Assembly: GCA_037384445.1 (NCBI GenBank)
Contig: JARRNY010000024.1
Location: 1-64,000 of the forward strand
DNA from: Thiodiazotropha sp037384445
Lineage (GTDB): Bacteria > Pseudomonadota > Gammaproteobacteria > Chromatiales > Chromatiaceae
DNA length: 64,000 nt
Direction of reading: 5' to 3'
The notes below the pieces were generated by a model. That model had not been told where the DNA came from. It worked only from the letters and a program-made list of their open reading frames with translations, and made no database searches. Positions 1 through 8,735 of this stretch are shown here, one piece after another. Position numbers and translations under genes: made by a program. Every line of letters begins with the position of its first letter. Position 1 is the stretch's first letter.

Positions 1-683
1 GCTTTTTCAGTGAAAGCCTCTGCTGAAAAATGCCCTGCATGATCACGGCAGCCGAAGTAGCCGGTACCGATTTGCCATATCAGGTCCCCGCCATGTTTCA
101 GGTGATAGGCGCTGATGCCGCCCTCACCGGTGTTGTGTGCGAATCCACCCAGTTTGGCGCCTAAGTTCAGAGCAAGAATGGCATTCGGACTCAAGGCTCC
201 AAAACTCATGGCGGAGATGTTGAAAATGCTCGCATTGTAGGGTTTTCTGCAGCTGGAACCACCAACCATGATACGCAGATCACCCACATCGTTTACATCG
301 ATGGCCGACAGAGAGTGTCCCATCCACTCGTATCCACTTTTATAGGTATCGACCCTGGTGCCGAAAGGAACGGTCTCAAGTTCGTCCTTTGAACGTTGAT
401 AGACCACATTTCGGAACATGCGGCTGATTGGGATACCGTCAGTATCAGACTCAACGAAATATTGTCTGATGTAGGGGCGTAGAGATTCCATGACCCAGCG
501 GGCACGACCAAACAAGGGGAAATTTCTCCTTATGCTGTGCTGCGACTGAAAACGGTCATATAAACCGATCACTATAAAAGGAAAAATCAGGAGCACAACC
601 CAGGCTGATTTCGGCCATTGTAGTTGCAGGACGATGGCTAGAATGATGGTTCCTGCCAGGAAGCGGTTGAAAGCGTTATTCAT
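1..683 (-). CDS. FMN-binding glutamate synthase-like protein (3' part beyond window)
   Basis: The reading frame begins with ATG at 683 and runs off the window start, giving the first 227 residues. Two hydrophobic segments near the N-terminus (about residues 8-25 and 28-42) suggest a membrane-anchored form. The following sequence (FNISAMSFGALSPNAI, then GAKLGGFAHNTGEGGIS and GGDLIWQIGTGYFGCR) is the signature of the glutamate synthase central/FMN domain family found in stand-alone GltB2-like proteins. Stand-alone members lack the amidotransferase domain, and their substrate is usually unknown. The catalytic and iron-sulfur region lies outside the window, so function stays at family level. Confidence 0.8.
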   Translation of the reverse strand, partial: MNNAFNRFLAGTIILAIVLQLQWPKSAWVVLLIFPFIVIGLYDRFQSQHSIRRNFPLFGRARWVMESLRPYIRQYFVESDTDGIPISRMFRNVVYQRSKDELETVPFGTRVDTYKSGYEWMGHSLSAIDVNDVGDLRIMVGGSSCRKPYNASIFNISAMSFGALSPNAILALNLGAKLGGFAHNTGEGGISAYHLKHGGDLIWQIGTGYFGCRDHAGHFSAEAFTEK

Positions 684-1214
684 TTCAATACTCGAATGTC
701 ATTGTTGAATGGGGGCGAGGAGGGGAAGTGTATTCTTGTGGTAAGTCGTAACAGCTTAGTTATTCCTTACATCCAGACGTTTACAACTTCGCAGATCGAA
801 TCGCGTAATTCGTGACTATGGCAAAATTGTGTCGGGAGAATCGAATGAAGAGGATGCCGATTAGCCTTGTCGTCCAATCACTGCTCTCCCATTCCTACCG
901 CGCCAATCACGAATAAATTCATTTATAAAAAGCACCTCCGAGCAGGTGTAAGTGAGGCTGGGGGACACGGAAATGGATGAATGTCAACGCTAAGGAATTC
1001 ATACATTGAACAATACGAAATGTTACTGGATATTAATAAACTGGAAGGCGTATTCGAGCTTTCTGTGACAAGACTGGACAGTTCATTTTTCTAAGATATA
1101 ATTCACACATATTTTGAAAACATACGTATGCTAAATCATTTCGACTACTGGATTTTTGTGGTAGTTTCGATAGCTGTACAATTGGAAAGATGTTACTCAC
1201 GGAGGAGCACGTAG
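684..1214. other. Intergenic region without a recognised gene
   Basis: AT-rich spacer between the leftward glutamate-synthase-like gene and the rightward genes. No tRNA, repeat or convincing open frame was seen. A small hairpin (CACCT at 933-937 with AGGTG at 944-948, A-run at 927-931) would resemble a weak intrinsic terminator on the minus strand, but no minus-strand gene ends there. Confidence 0.5.
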
Positions 1215-1424
1215 GTGTCGCTCAAATTCTCGCTCGGTCACGCACTCAATAGCACCATCGCCAACACAAAGGTCTATCTGTCAGCCAAGTCAGCACAACT
1301 GCTGGATAATCAGATCGTTTACCCCCCCTTACCAATCTCGTTCGCAAAGATAACCGACCAAGTCCGCTGCTCCTTGGATCATCAAATAAACGAAACTTTC
1401 AGCCGATCTCAGTCCATGCTCTAA
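1215..1424 (+). CDS. Possible small protein, 69 aa, unknown
   Basis: Open frame starting with GTG at 1215 behind a strong Shine-Dalgarno GGAGGAG (1201-1207, 7-base spacing), ending at TAA 46 bases before the start of the phospholipase-like gene. No signal peptide, membrane segment or family resemblance was recognised. The ribosome binding site is the only support; it may instead be a chance frame in the leader of the next gene. Confidence 0.3.
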   Translation: MSLKFSLGHALNSTIANTKVYLSAKSAQLLDNQIVYPPLPISFAKITDQVRCSLDHQINETFSRSQSML

Positions 1425-1470
1425 ACACGACGACCGGTTAGATTTTTTATAACTCTATTTAGGAATAAAC

Positions 1471-4134
1471 ATGTCTAAGCTAACGCCTTGGCTTGCTGCG
1501 CCGTTGCTGTTTTTCATCGCCACAGCGGTATACGCCTTCAAAGTAGACACCCATGTCTGGGTCGGCCAACAAGTCATCAACGATCTCGAAGATGACGGAA
1601 TGCTGACCTTTCAGCTTGGCAACAAAGACGTCAAAATAGCCATTGATGCGGATGTTAAGAACGCAATCCTGGACAACAAGAATGAGTTTCTGATCGGTAA
1701 TCTTGGCCCGGATGCCACGCCTGATGCCGTTGTCGGTCAGACGGTGATTCATCCTGGCATCAAGGATGATCGGGGAAACAACATTGGCTGGCAGACGAAT
1801 GACTGGCTGGAATATATGTTGGCGAATACCGGCTATAGTGAACGCGCGAAGTCTTTCGTCTACGGATATTTAAGCCATGCAGCCGCCGATATATTTTCAC
1901 ACACCTATATCAATCAATACGCGGGAGATATCTTCGATCTGACGGACGAAACGCTGGTGGAGCAACGCCATTTCATCCTTGAAAGCTATCTGGCCAAGCT
2001 CACGCCACCTTTGAAAGACTCATACGGCCAGGCTGTGGGCGCGCCCTGGCAGGCAATCCACCTCGACGATCACTATGCCGAGTTTGTCAGAGATACGTTA
2101 ATTTACAACGATGCGGTACAAAACGAGTACCGTAAAGTTCCTTACGCCTCGCATCTGGTGGCCTTTTACGACTTTAGGAAGGGTGTAGACCAATTGGCGG
2201 AAGCAGGGATATGGCATGAAATCGATGTTGCGGTGACCCAGATCGTCGCGGCCTATTTCGACATTGTATTGACACAGGAAGAAGCCGACAAGATCGTCAA
2301 TGAGGCTCAGAGGGTTATAGATAAGCTAAATAGCGGCGCCGACGATGTACAGGCATACAGTGACGCCCTTTATTTGCGATTGTCAAAGTACGACAGCCAA
2401 CTCTTTTCACGATTGACCTCTTCTGTCAACGCCATGCAAGACGCCGAGAGGAGCTGGCTCGACAATCATCAGGCATGGCGCAGGAAATTGGCTGAACTTA
2501 TAGATCCACCGAATTGCCCGAAAATACCGGTTCCTGATATTAAGTGTGAATGGTATGGCTGCTTTCCCACCGTGCGTTGGGTGGATGATGCAAAATGCAA
2601 CCTTGATCGAAAAGCAATTATTGCTACGAACAATGCCATTTTAGACGTAGCCGATGCGCTTGAACAAAAGGCCCTGAATTTAAAGAATGATCTGATCGAT
2701 AAAACCATAGAAGTCCGAGTCGAGGGCACAAAAGCCGCCGATTCGGTCGTGAAGGTCACGAACGCCTTGCTTGACCTGCAACAGACTATCGGTGCCGACG
2801 TCTCCCCCACGCAAGCAGTTCTTCGTGGTTGGCGGAGCGATATCGATTTGGCTATGACAGCTTACATAAAGGCTGTTACTCAAACCATGGTCAACACTAT
2901 GAATCCGGACGCCAGCAATCTTGAACCGATCGAGAACTGGTTCGGCTGCTACCATTTGCAGCTCATCGGCGCGCCGAGTTCGGTTTCCAACTGCGAGTTC
3001 AGGGATTCATTAACGCAGGTTAAGCAATCCATCGAAAATATCATTCTGATCATTGACGAAGCGACTTCAGTTGGTGCGCAGGTTGGCCTACCCAGCACAC
3101 GGGACTTGATCGAGTTACGTGATAATTCTATTGATCAGCTCGTCGATAAATTAAAGCAGAAGGTCTCCGATAAAATTGCCGATGCGCTTCCTCCTGAAAT
3201 ACGTGAGCTAATCGAAATGCTGGGAGTGAATGTGACTGACGACATCTTGAATGACTATTTCACAAGACCTGAAACAACAACTACGCCAAAGGGCTTGTTG
3301 ATGATTCCGGATCTTGCCGACCGGATTAAAGCGGAGATGCATCTGACTTCAGGAAGCTTCGATCCGCAACGATACGCCGTGGCATATGATGCGGTGGTGC
3401 TCGCCAAGATGGCATTACTGAATGCGAGTGAATTCGAGCAACTGGCGTTGGCCTCGCAGTCCCGTGACTATCTACAGTACATGGGAGGTCTGAATAATGC
3501 GGTAGCACAAGCTTTTGAAAGCTTGGACGGAAATCATCAATGGATGGCCACTCCTCCACCCAGACCGAATACCTTGGATTACTATCCACCGGTAACTTAC
3601 ACTTATGCATCCTCGAAGGGCTTTATTCCTTGGCAGGGAGATATGAGAGACAAGCTGTTCAGGAAGCTATTTATCGGCCCCCTCTCTCCAGGAGTCGATG
3701 CACCTTCGATTATCGGCATGCCCAATATCGTAGGTTTCGCCTACCCCTATAAGGTGAGTGCCGCTGACCCATTCCCGGATGGTATTCAGAACAGCTGCGA
3801 CAGTGTCACCTGCGGTGCAGATATGCCGGTTGGGCACTTTGTCACCACACGGCAGCTGTGCGACAGCTGTCATCCCACCGGTGAATGGACCACAACCCCG
3901 ACCTACACGCATGTCGGCGGTAACTATCCTGGTAATCATCGGGCGTATTTTAAATGCACTGGCTGCCATACCAGCAATAGCGAGACCATTTCATGGCCGT
4001 ATCCAGTCTATGCGCCCACGTGCGGGGGTTGTCATTACGGAGAAGGCGTCAGGGCACATAGAAATGGATACCTAGGAAACGAGGGGAATTGCGCAGGCAG
4101 CCGGTGTCACAGCGTCTCAGACCGCCGCTGGTAA
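1471..4134 (+). CDS. Secreted zinc-dependent phospholipase C-like protein with C-terminal multihaem motifs
   Basis: An 887-residue protein. A signal peptide (hydrophobic residues 8-22, cleavage likely after AYA) exports it. The mature N-terminus has histidine/aspartate spacing typical of the zinc-dependent phospholipase C / S1-P1 nuclease fold: H28 in DTHVW, GPDATPD near residue 80, and SHAAADIFSHTYIN near 137-150. A long, largely helical middle follows (about 250-700). From about residue 797 there are three CxxCH haem-binding motifs (CDSCH, CTGCH, CGGCH) and a final C-x4-CH (CAGSRCH). Such a fusion of a hydrolase-like head with a cytochrome-like tail is unusual. Whether the head is catalytic or only structural cannot be judged. 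Start chosen for the signal peptide and the AGGA upstream. Confidence 0.7.
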   Translation: MSKLTPWLAAPLLFFIATAVYAFKVDTHVWVGQQVINDLEDDGMLTFQLGNKDVKIAIDADVKNAILDNKNEFLIGNLGPDATPDAVVGQTVIHPGIKDDRGNNIGWQTNDWLEYMLANTGYSERAKSFVYGYLSHAAADIFSHTYINQYAGDIFDLTDETLVEQRHFILESYLAKLTPPLKDSYGQAVGAPWQAIHLDDHYAEFVRDTLIYNDAVQNEYRKVPYASHLVAFYDFRKGVDQLAEAGIWHEIDVAVTQIVAAYFDIVLTQEEADKIVNEAQRVIDKLNSGADDVQAYSDALYLRLSKYDSQLFSRLTSSVNAMQDAERSWLDNHQAWRRKLAELIDPPNCPKIPVPDIKCEWYGCFPTVRWVDDAKCNLDRKAIIATNNAILDVADALEQKALNLKNDLIDKTIEVRVEGTKAADSVVKVTNALLDLQQTIGADVSPTQAVLRGWRSDIDLAMTAYIKAVTQTMVNTMNPDASNLEPIENWFGCYHLQLIGAPSSVSNCEFRDSLTQVKQSIENIILIIDEATSVGAQVGLPSTRDLIELRDNSIDQLVDKLKQKVSDKIADALPPEIRELIEMLGVNVTDDILNDYFTRPETTTTPKGLLMIPDLADRIKAEMHLTSGSFDPQRYAVAYDAVVLAKMALLNASEFEQLALASQSRDYLQYMGGLNNAVAQAFESLDGNHQWMATPPPRPNTLDYYPPVTYTYASSKGFIPWQGDMRDKLFRKLFIGPLSPGVDAPSIIGMPNIVGFAYPYKVSAADPFPDGIQNSCDSVTCGADMPVGHFVTTRQLCDSCHPTGEWTTTPTYTHVGGNYPGNHRAYFKCTGCHTSNSETISWPYPVYAPTCGGCHYGEGVRAHRNGYLGNEGNCAGSRCHSVSDRRW

Positions 4135-4153
4135 CTTGATCCAGGCTTCAACC

Positions 4154-4180
4154 CAGCAGCCTCTTCCTCGGAGGCTGCTG
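4154..4180. repeat. Perfect 10-bp inverted repeat
   Basis: CAGCAGCCTC at 4154-4163 pairs exactly with GAGGCTGCTG at 4171-4180 across a 7-base loop, 20 bases after the stop of the phospholipase-like gene. It could end that transcript, but no T-run follows, so a rho-independent terminator is not certain. Confidence 0.5.
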
Positions 4181-4434
4181 AGTGAAAAGTCCCAATGCTG
4201 TTGGGTCTACAGCTGCCTGCTTCCGGCCATCTAGCTCACCTGGCCCTTTGATGCCATCGGACAGTCCCTGGGGTGGCGGCCGTTTTAATCCACACACTTG
4301 TGGTGGGTGCGACCAGGGGGAGTACTATCAACGGCTCAATTGACCGCACCATTCTGTGAATCAGTTACTATTTTTCTATAAATAGTATTCGATGGGCTTA
4401 GTCATCCACTGGGTGAGTAACGTTATAGCGTGAA

Positions 4435-4725
4435 TTGCACCCTGGTGGCGGCGTTGCAACTCCTTGGAATGGCCTGCTATTCCAAGTCGCTGCGAGCGCT
4501 ACAGGGACGTATAAGCGGGTGCTCAACATGCCCCAGTGCCCCCATCTCCTGATGCTCAGCATCAATTCACCTTATCGATGTGTCGACTGCCCGAAGTATG
4601 GCGGCAGAGCTAAAGTGATCACCCGTATCGAAGATCAGGTGATTGTCGACAAGGTCCTTCATTTCCTGCCTCCAGCTTTCTGCAGTGATAGGCAGGGGTG
4701 TAATGGCTATTCTCCTTATGCTTAA
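4435..4725 (+). pseudogene. Remnant of a transposase C-terminus
   Basis: An open stretch whose C-terminal half (residues about 48-78, CVDCPKYGGRAKV then IEDQVIVDKVLHFLP) resembles the end of IS91-like and related transposases, which usually read CPKCGGRxxVIAxIEDPxVIxKILxHL. The second zinc-type cysteine has become tyrosine, and the bulk of the transposase is missing. No terminal repeats were found. The call rests on recalled family resemblance only. Confidence 0.4.
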
Positions 4726-5081
4726 CAGGGCCTAGAGACTTAGGTTAAGCGTAAATTCAAGGAAACTCCCTAGTTCAACCATGGTCGTCCTAGTACACCG
4801 AATCTGCGGGCGAAAATGCATGTGGGCTCACTCGGTACCCTGTAAGCAAGTGATATTATCTGTATTCAGATCATTGGAGTCTGACTCTATTTCGCTGTCT
4901 TGATTGACTCTACTTTAGAACTGTAGTGGGCTTGGCGATACAAGATATTTGTTAAATATGTGATCAAAAAATATCTTGCTATATCACATATCTGGCGAAA
5001 TAAAATGGTGAAGAACGATTGACATCGTGGCATGCGAACATAGAATGGATGAAAATCAAAAACCCCTTTCAATAGAATAAA

Positions 5082-7799
5082 ATGAAAATATTTATTTTAA
5101 TATTTACGATATGTGGATGTTTATTTACTACACAAAAATCATATTCAAGTAATGTTTTGGAAGACTCAATGACCATCATAGATCACGAAGCAAAAGATAG
5201 AGTTGAACTATTCGAGAAAAAAATGTCGCTGGCGAGCGGTGTAATATCCTACTCATTTACTAATATCAGCGAATCCAGCATTTTTGAACAAACAATTCTT
5301 GACATTCAGGCTATCGATGCCTTGCCGTCAATATATGGCTACAATGGGCCATATTTTATGAGCGAGTTGGGTATAAATATTACTGACGTAACTCATACCA
5401 ACTATCTAAGTCATATGTATTCGGTAGAGTTAATCAAGCAGAATAAAAATGGTGAGTATCTTGATTCGATATGGGGTGGATACTCTGAATTTCCATCCCT
5501 TAAAACAGACAGGATTCTTGAAAAGGCGAAGACGTTTGACGACTTTAAAGAGACAAAGGTTGGTGATTACACCATCTATTCTTTTCGATTTGTTAATGAG
5601 GAAGATTGCACTCCATACCAGCCTATATATTTTTACATTGATAAACACTCTATTGTGATAGGTGAATTCGATGACGTTAAATCAGTGTTATTGAATAAAT
5701 CAGAGACAAGCCTTTGGAAACAAAAGTACAACATAAAAAATACCTACCATCTTACGCATATTGTTGATCTTCAAAAATACAGGGAACTAACTTCTGGATT
5801 TATAGGTAGCCTCGATTACGATACTGCATTAGACAATATCTTGAGCGCAGAGGTTAAGATCGAGAAGGGCACTGATACCATATATACCCTGACGCTCAAT
5901 ACAGGAGAAGAGAGCCTTGCCACAGAAACCTTATATGCTGAGCTTGAAAAGCAACTGAATGATCTGGCAAGCAGATTGGAAAACACAAAACAGGCTGAAG
6001 GGCGCGAGTTGGCTAAAATTATAAAAAGCTTATTGATTGAAAAGGAGAATGGTCATCTTACTCTAAAAGCGAGCGTCTCGAACGAAATCTTAACCTTCTT
6101 CTATGACAATCTCATATCTGATATCGAAAGCTTCATAATGACGTTTCCCAGTGTTCTTATGGAAGACGGAATGGATTTCTCGGATGACAGTGATGATCGT
6201 GAAGAAGAGGATTCGATAATCGAAGACCTCACCAGCTACAAAGAGAAGTACTATATGTGGGAATTCTCAAGTGAAGCAACGGATGACTTATATCAGGCGC
6301 TGTCGCCAGGCTTGGTTAGCGGAACTAAAAAAGTATGGTTTGTAGACAAGGAAGAACAACAGATCGGTATTACTCTCGAGTTAATAAACCAGATCCCCAC
6401 CAATTTGAAATGGGTAGGTAATTATATAGATTTTATGTCTCCGAATCTGCGCAGTTCATCGAATGAAGAAATCAGCGTTGATAAAAACTGCGGGGATTTC
6501 AGAACTGACGACTCAACAAATCTCGGTGAAAATAGAAGTATCACTCGATCAATTTTACTAGATAAAAACAAAACTCACCGGGATCTTGAATCAATTTCCG
6601 GGAACATGTTAATAAACTTTCCCACAGAAATCGCTTCAAAGCACTTCACTCGAAAAGATGTTGGAAAAAGAGTGCGGCTCAATGACGCTAATTTTAAACT
6701 CCTGGAATTGGCCAAACATTCGTTTTCCTATATGCAGTCTGGACTCAATGACCCAATTCTCGAGATTCGCGCTTTGAATAAAGATGGTCAGGCATTGTAT
6801 ATCAATGGAAATTCAAAGCGCTCGGATCAGTTGCCAAATGGCTTGAAAAGAAAAACAATGACTCACTATGTTCGCGGAAATATCGAGAGCCTTGAAGTTT
6901 ACTATGTAGACAGATTTATGCATCAGCCAACAGGATACAGGCTTCCAGCGGAATTTCGACATCCCGAACTTATAGAGCATACATCCAGCAAACAAATTTC
7001 ACCTGTGACCTTGTCAGAAATGGAGGCCCGGTATTTTGACAATGAAAAAGATCACTGGAATAGCATAGAGTCATCTGGATATATTAAATCCAGAATTGAA
7101 TCTGGAAAGTGGGACAAAATCGAATTAAATGCACCGTTTGAGATATATCTCTCGAAGGATCATGGAAATTCTGAAGTGGTTCTCGATTTTATTATTTTAA
7201 CGCCTCATGAAGAGATATTTCAGACCAGTAGTACCTCGATGACACTCAAAATCAACAAAGTGAAACTAGATGATGGAACTATTCATAAAAGACCTACAGC
7301 GGAAGAAAAGCTCGAAATAGAAAATAACAGACATTTTTCTTTCAACGGAATAACATCCATTAATTGGGACATTCACCCAGTGTTCGATGAGGAAGATTCT
7401 TATTTTCACGACAGAGAATATGCTCTACTTGGAATCAATCAGCAAAATGCCAAGCTAAAATCATTTTCTGGAAAGGTCACTTTAAAGCTTCCCGAGAAAA
7501 TCAACTTTATCGAGGTCGAATCTCTATTTGTTGGCGATACAATCAAAGGAGACGGATTTGAAGCAAAAGTTGTTAAATTTGAAGATGGTAAATTTTATAT
7601 ACGATTAATTAAAGGTAAAAACAAGTTTGTCTCGGTGCGGGCAAAAAGTGAGTATGATGAAACCTATAGAAACCTGGAGCCAAGCTTTGATCATGAAGGT
7701 TTGGTGGCATTCAAAACACTGGGGCGCAACGAGATATGTCAGTTCTCATACGCCAAAAAAATGAATATCAAGAAATTCAAAATCGATTTTGATTTGTAA
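5082..7799 (+). CDS. Large exported protein of unknown function, AT-rich
   Basis: A 905-residue protein beginning with a signal peptide (MKIFILIFTICGCLF, cleavage near residue 22), so it is probably periplasmic or surface exposed. I recognise no domain. It is rich in charged residues with an acidic patch near residues 365-385 (DDSDDREEEDS) and has few cysteines. The gene is visibly more AT-rich than the flanking genes and uses AT-ending codons, as expected for horizontally acquired DNA. It stands alone, with weak ribosome binding signals, beside transposase debris. No function is proposed. Confidence 0.75.
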   Translation: MKIFILIFTICGCLFTTQKSYSSNVLEDSMTIIDHEAKDRVELFEKKMSLASGVISYSFTNISESSIFEQTILDIQAIDALPSIYGYNGPYFMSELGINITDVTHTNYLSHMYSVELIKQNKNGEYLDSIWGGYSEFPSLKTDRILEKAKTFDDFKETKVGDYTIYSFRFVNEEDCTPYQPIYFYIDKHSIVIGEFDDVKSVLLNKSETSLWKQKYNIKNTYHLTHIVDLQKYRELTSGFIGSLDYDTALDNILSAEVKIEKGTDTIYTLTLNTGEESLATETLYAELEKQLNDLASRLENTKQAEGRELAKIIKSLLIEKENGHLTLKASVSNEILTFFYDNLISDIESFIMTFPSVLMEDGMDFSDDSDDREEEDSIIEDLTSYKEKYYMWEFSSEATDDLYQALSPGLVSGTKKVWFVDKEEQQIGITLELINQIPTNLKWVGNYIDFMSPNLRSSSNEEISVDKNCGDFRTDDSTNLGENRSITRSILLDKNKTHRDLESISGNMLINFPTEIASKHFTRKDVGKRVRLNDANFKLLELAKHSFSYMQSGLNDPILEIRALNKDGQALYINGNSKRSDQLPNGLKRKTMTHYVRGNIESLEVYYVDRFMHQPTGYRLPAEFRHPELIEHTSSKQISPVTLSEMEARYFDNEKDHWNSIESSGYIKSRIESGKWDKIELNAPFEIYLSKDHGNSEVVLDFIILTPHEEIFQTSSTSMTLKINKVKLDDGTIHKRPTAEEKLEIENNRHFSFNGITSINWDIHPVFDEEDSYFHDREYALLGINQQNAKLKSFSGKVTLKLPEKINFIEVESLFVGDTIKGDGFEAKVVKFEDGKFYIRLIKGKNKFVSVRAKSEYDETYRNLEPSFDHEGLVAFKTLGRNEICQFSYAKKMNIKKFKIDFDL

Positions 7800-8044
7800 A
7801 CACACCCATTTATCGTAATTAAAGCATCAGACCAAATTGGGGTGGTTTATATCAACCTGGTATCAGCAGTTGAATGTGGATTTCCAAAAAATCTCAGGGT
7901 TACCGGCATGGCATCGTTACCATTAATGGCTATTCCCTTGACCATGATGACAACGCCGTTGGGTACGCTGAGATTATTAGCAAACTCCTGTAGGGTTTGG
8001 GTTATCTGAAAGGTGTTATCTATTGACAGCCACTCTTAAGGTAT

Positions 8045-8668
8045 TTACCTGCGCTTGGCTTTTACACTCTGGTGGCGGTAGTTTCTAATCAGCCCGCGCA
8101 GTATTCCCTGTATTTGAACCTCATCCGGTCGGTAGACCATGGCGGCCATGGCGGCGTTGGCTGGATAGAGAATCACCTCGTCGGGCCTCTGTTCGATTCT
8201 TTTCAAGGTCACCTCATCGTTATTGACCAAAGCAACGACAATGTCGCCGTTGTCGGCCCGGTCCTGCTGCTCAATGATCACATAGTCTCCATCGAAGATG
8301 CCTTCCTCGATCATGGAGTCGCCTGTTACCTCGAGTGCGTAGCAGGGGCCTCGGCCCAGCAGTTCGTCGGGTACCTTCATGAATTCGGTCTGGCTGATCG
8401 CCTCGATGGGTTTACCGGCGGCAATGCGGCCGAGGAAGGGGATGCCGTCAGCCTCTTCAGTCTGCAACAGACGGATGCCTCGCTGCTGTCCCTCCATCGG
8501 CTCCACCAGGCCTGCCTGGATCAGAGCCTGAATGTGCTTGTGCAGGGAGCCGCGAGAACTGAGACCCAGTAGCTGACAGAGCTCATCGTAGGTCGGCGGG
8601 TGTTCGAATTGGTCCTGATTGTCGCGCAGGGCCTGGTAGATCTCCTGCTGGCGTCGGGTCAATTTCAT
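8045..8668 (-). CDS. lexA: LexA repressor (SOS regulator)
   Basis: A 207-residue LexA. The start is placed at ATG 8668 because the protein then begins MKLTRRQQEIY as in other LexA proteins; an upstream in-frame start would add eight residues and run into the operator. The N-terminal winged helix (about 1-65) has an unusual recognition segment, SSRGSLHKHIQAL. The self-cleavage site is Ala84-Gly85 (RIAAGKP), and the catalytic dyad is Ser118 (GDSMIEEG) and Lys156 (TLKRIE), at the spacing of E. coli LexA. It is divergent from mrfA with two direct-repeat boxes between them, so autoregulation and control of mrfAB are likely. Confidence 0.95.
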   Translation of the reverse strand: MKLTRRQQEIYQALRDNQDQFEHPPTYDELCQLLGLSSRGSLHKHIQALIQAGLVEPMEGQQRGIRLLQTEEADGIPFLGRIAAGKPIEAISQTEFMKVPDELLGRGPCYALEVTGDSMIEEGIFDGDYVIIEQQDRADNGDIVVALVNNDEVTLKRIEQRPDEVILYPANAAMAAMVYRPDEVQIQGILRGLIRNYRHQSVKAKRR

Positions 8669-8683
8669 AATAAACCTTGATTT

Positions 8684-8698
8684 GTTCTCCACTTGTTC
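8684..8698 (-). promoter_or_regulatory. Putative LexA box 1 (GTTC-N7-GTTC)
   Basis: GTTC at 8684-8687 and GTTC at 8695-8698 are separated by exactly seven bases, the direct-repeat form known for alphaproteobacterial LexA. It lies 16 bases upstream of the lexA start, so it could occlude lexA transcription. Confidence 0.6.
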
Positions 8699-8715
8699 TC
8701 TATTCTACACAAAGA

Positions 8716-8730
8716 GAACCGAAAGAGAAC
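8716..8730 (+). promoter_or_regulatory. Putative LexA box 2 (GAAC-N7-GAAC)
   Basis: GAAC at 8716-8719 and at 8727-8730 with seven bases between is the exact reverse-complement form of box 1. It ends five bases before the mrfA start and overlaps its ribosome binding region, so a repressor bound here would block mrfAB. Confidence 0.6.
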
Positions 8731-8735
8731 CGTCT

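Larger units (their letters stand above)
4135..5081. other. Gene-poor spacer with transposase debris
   Basis: Nearly 950 bases separating two rightward genes. It holds the 4154-4180 hairpin and a decayed transposase end (4435-4725). From about 4880 it becomes strongly AT-rich, which probably contains the promoter of the gene starting at 5082. Nothing else was recognised. Confidence 0.5.

Noticed and set aside
7847..8040. Minus-strand stretch downstream of lexA, open for about 60 codons
   Set aside because: No start codon and no recognisable similarity; could be a remnant but cannot be supported.
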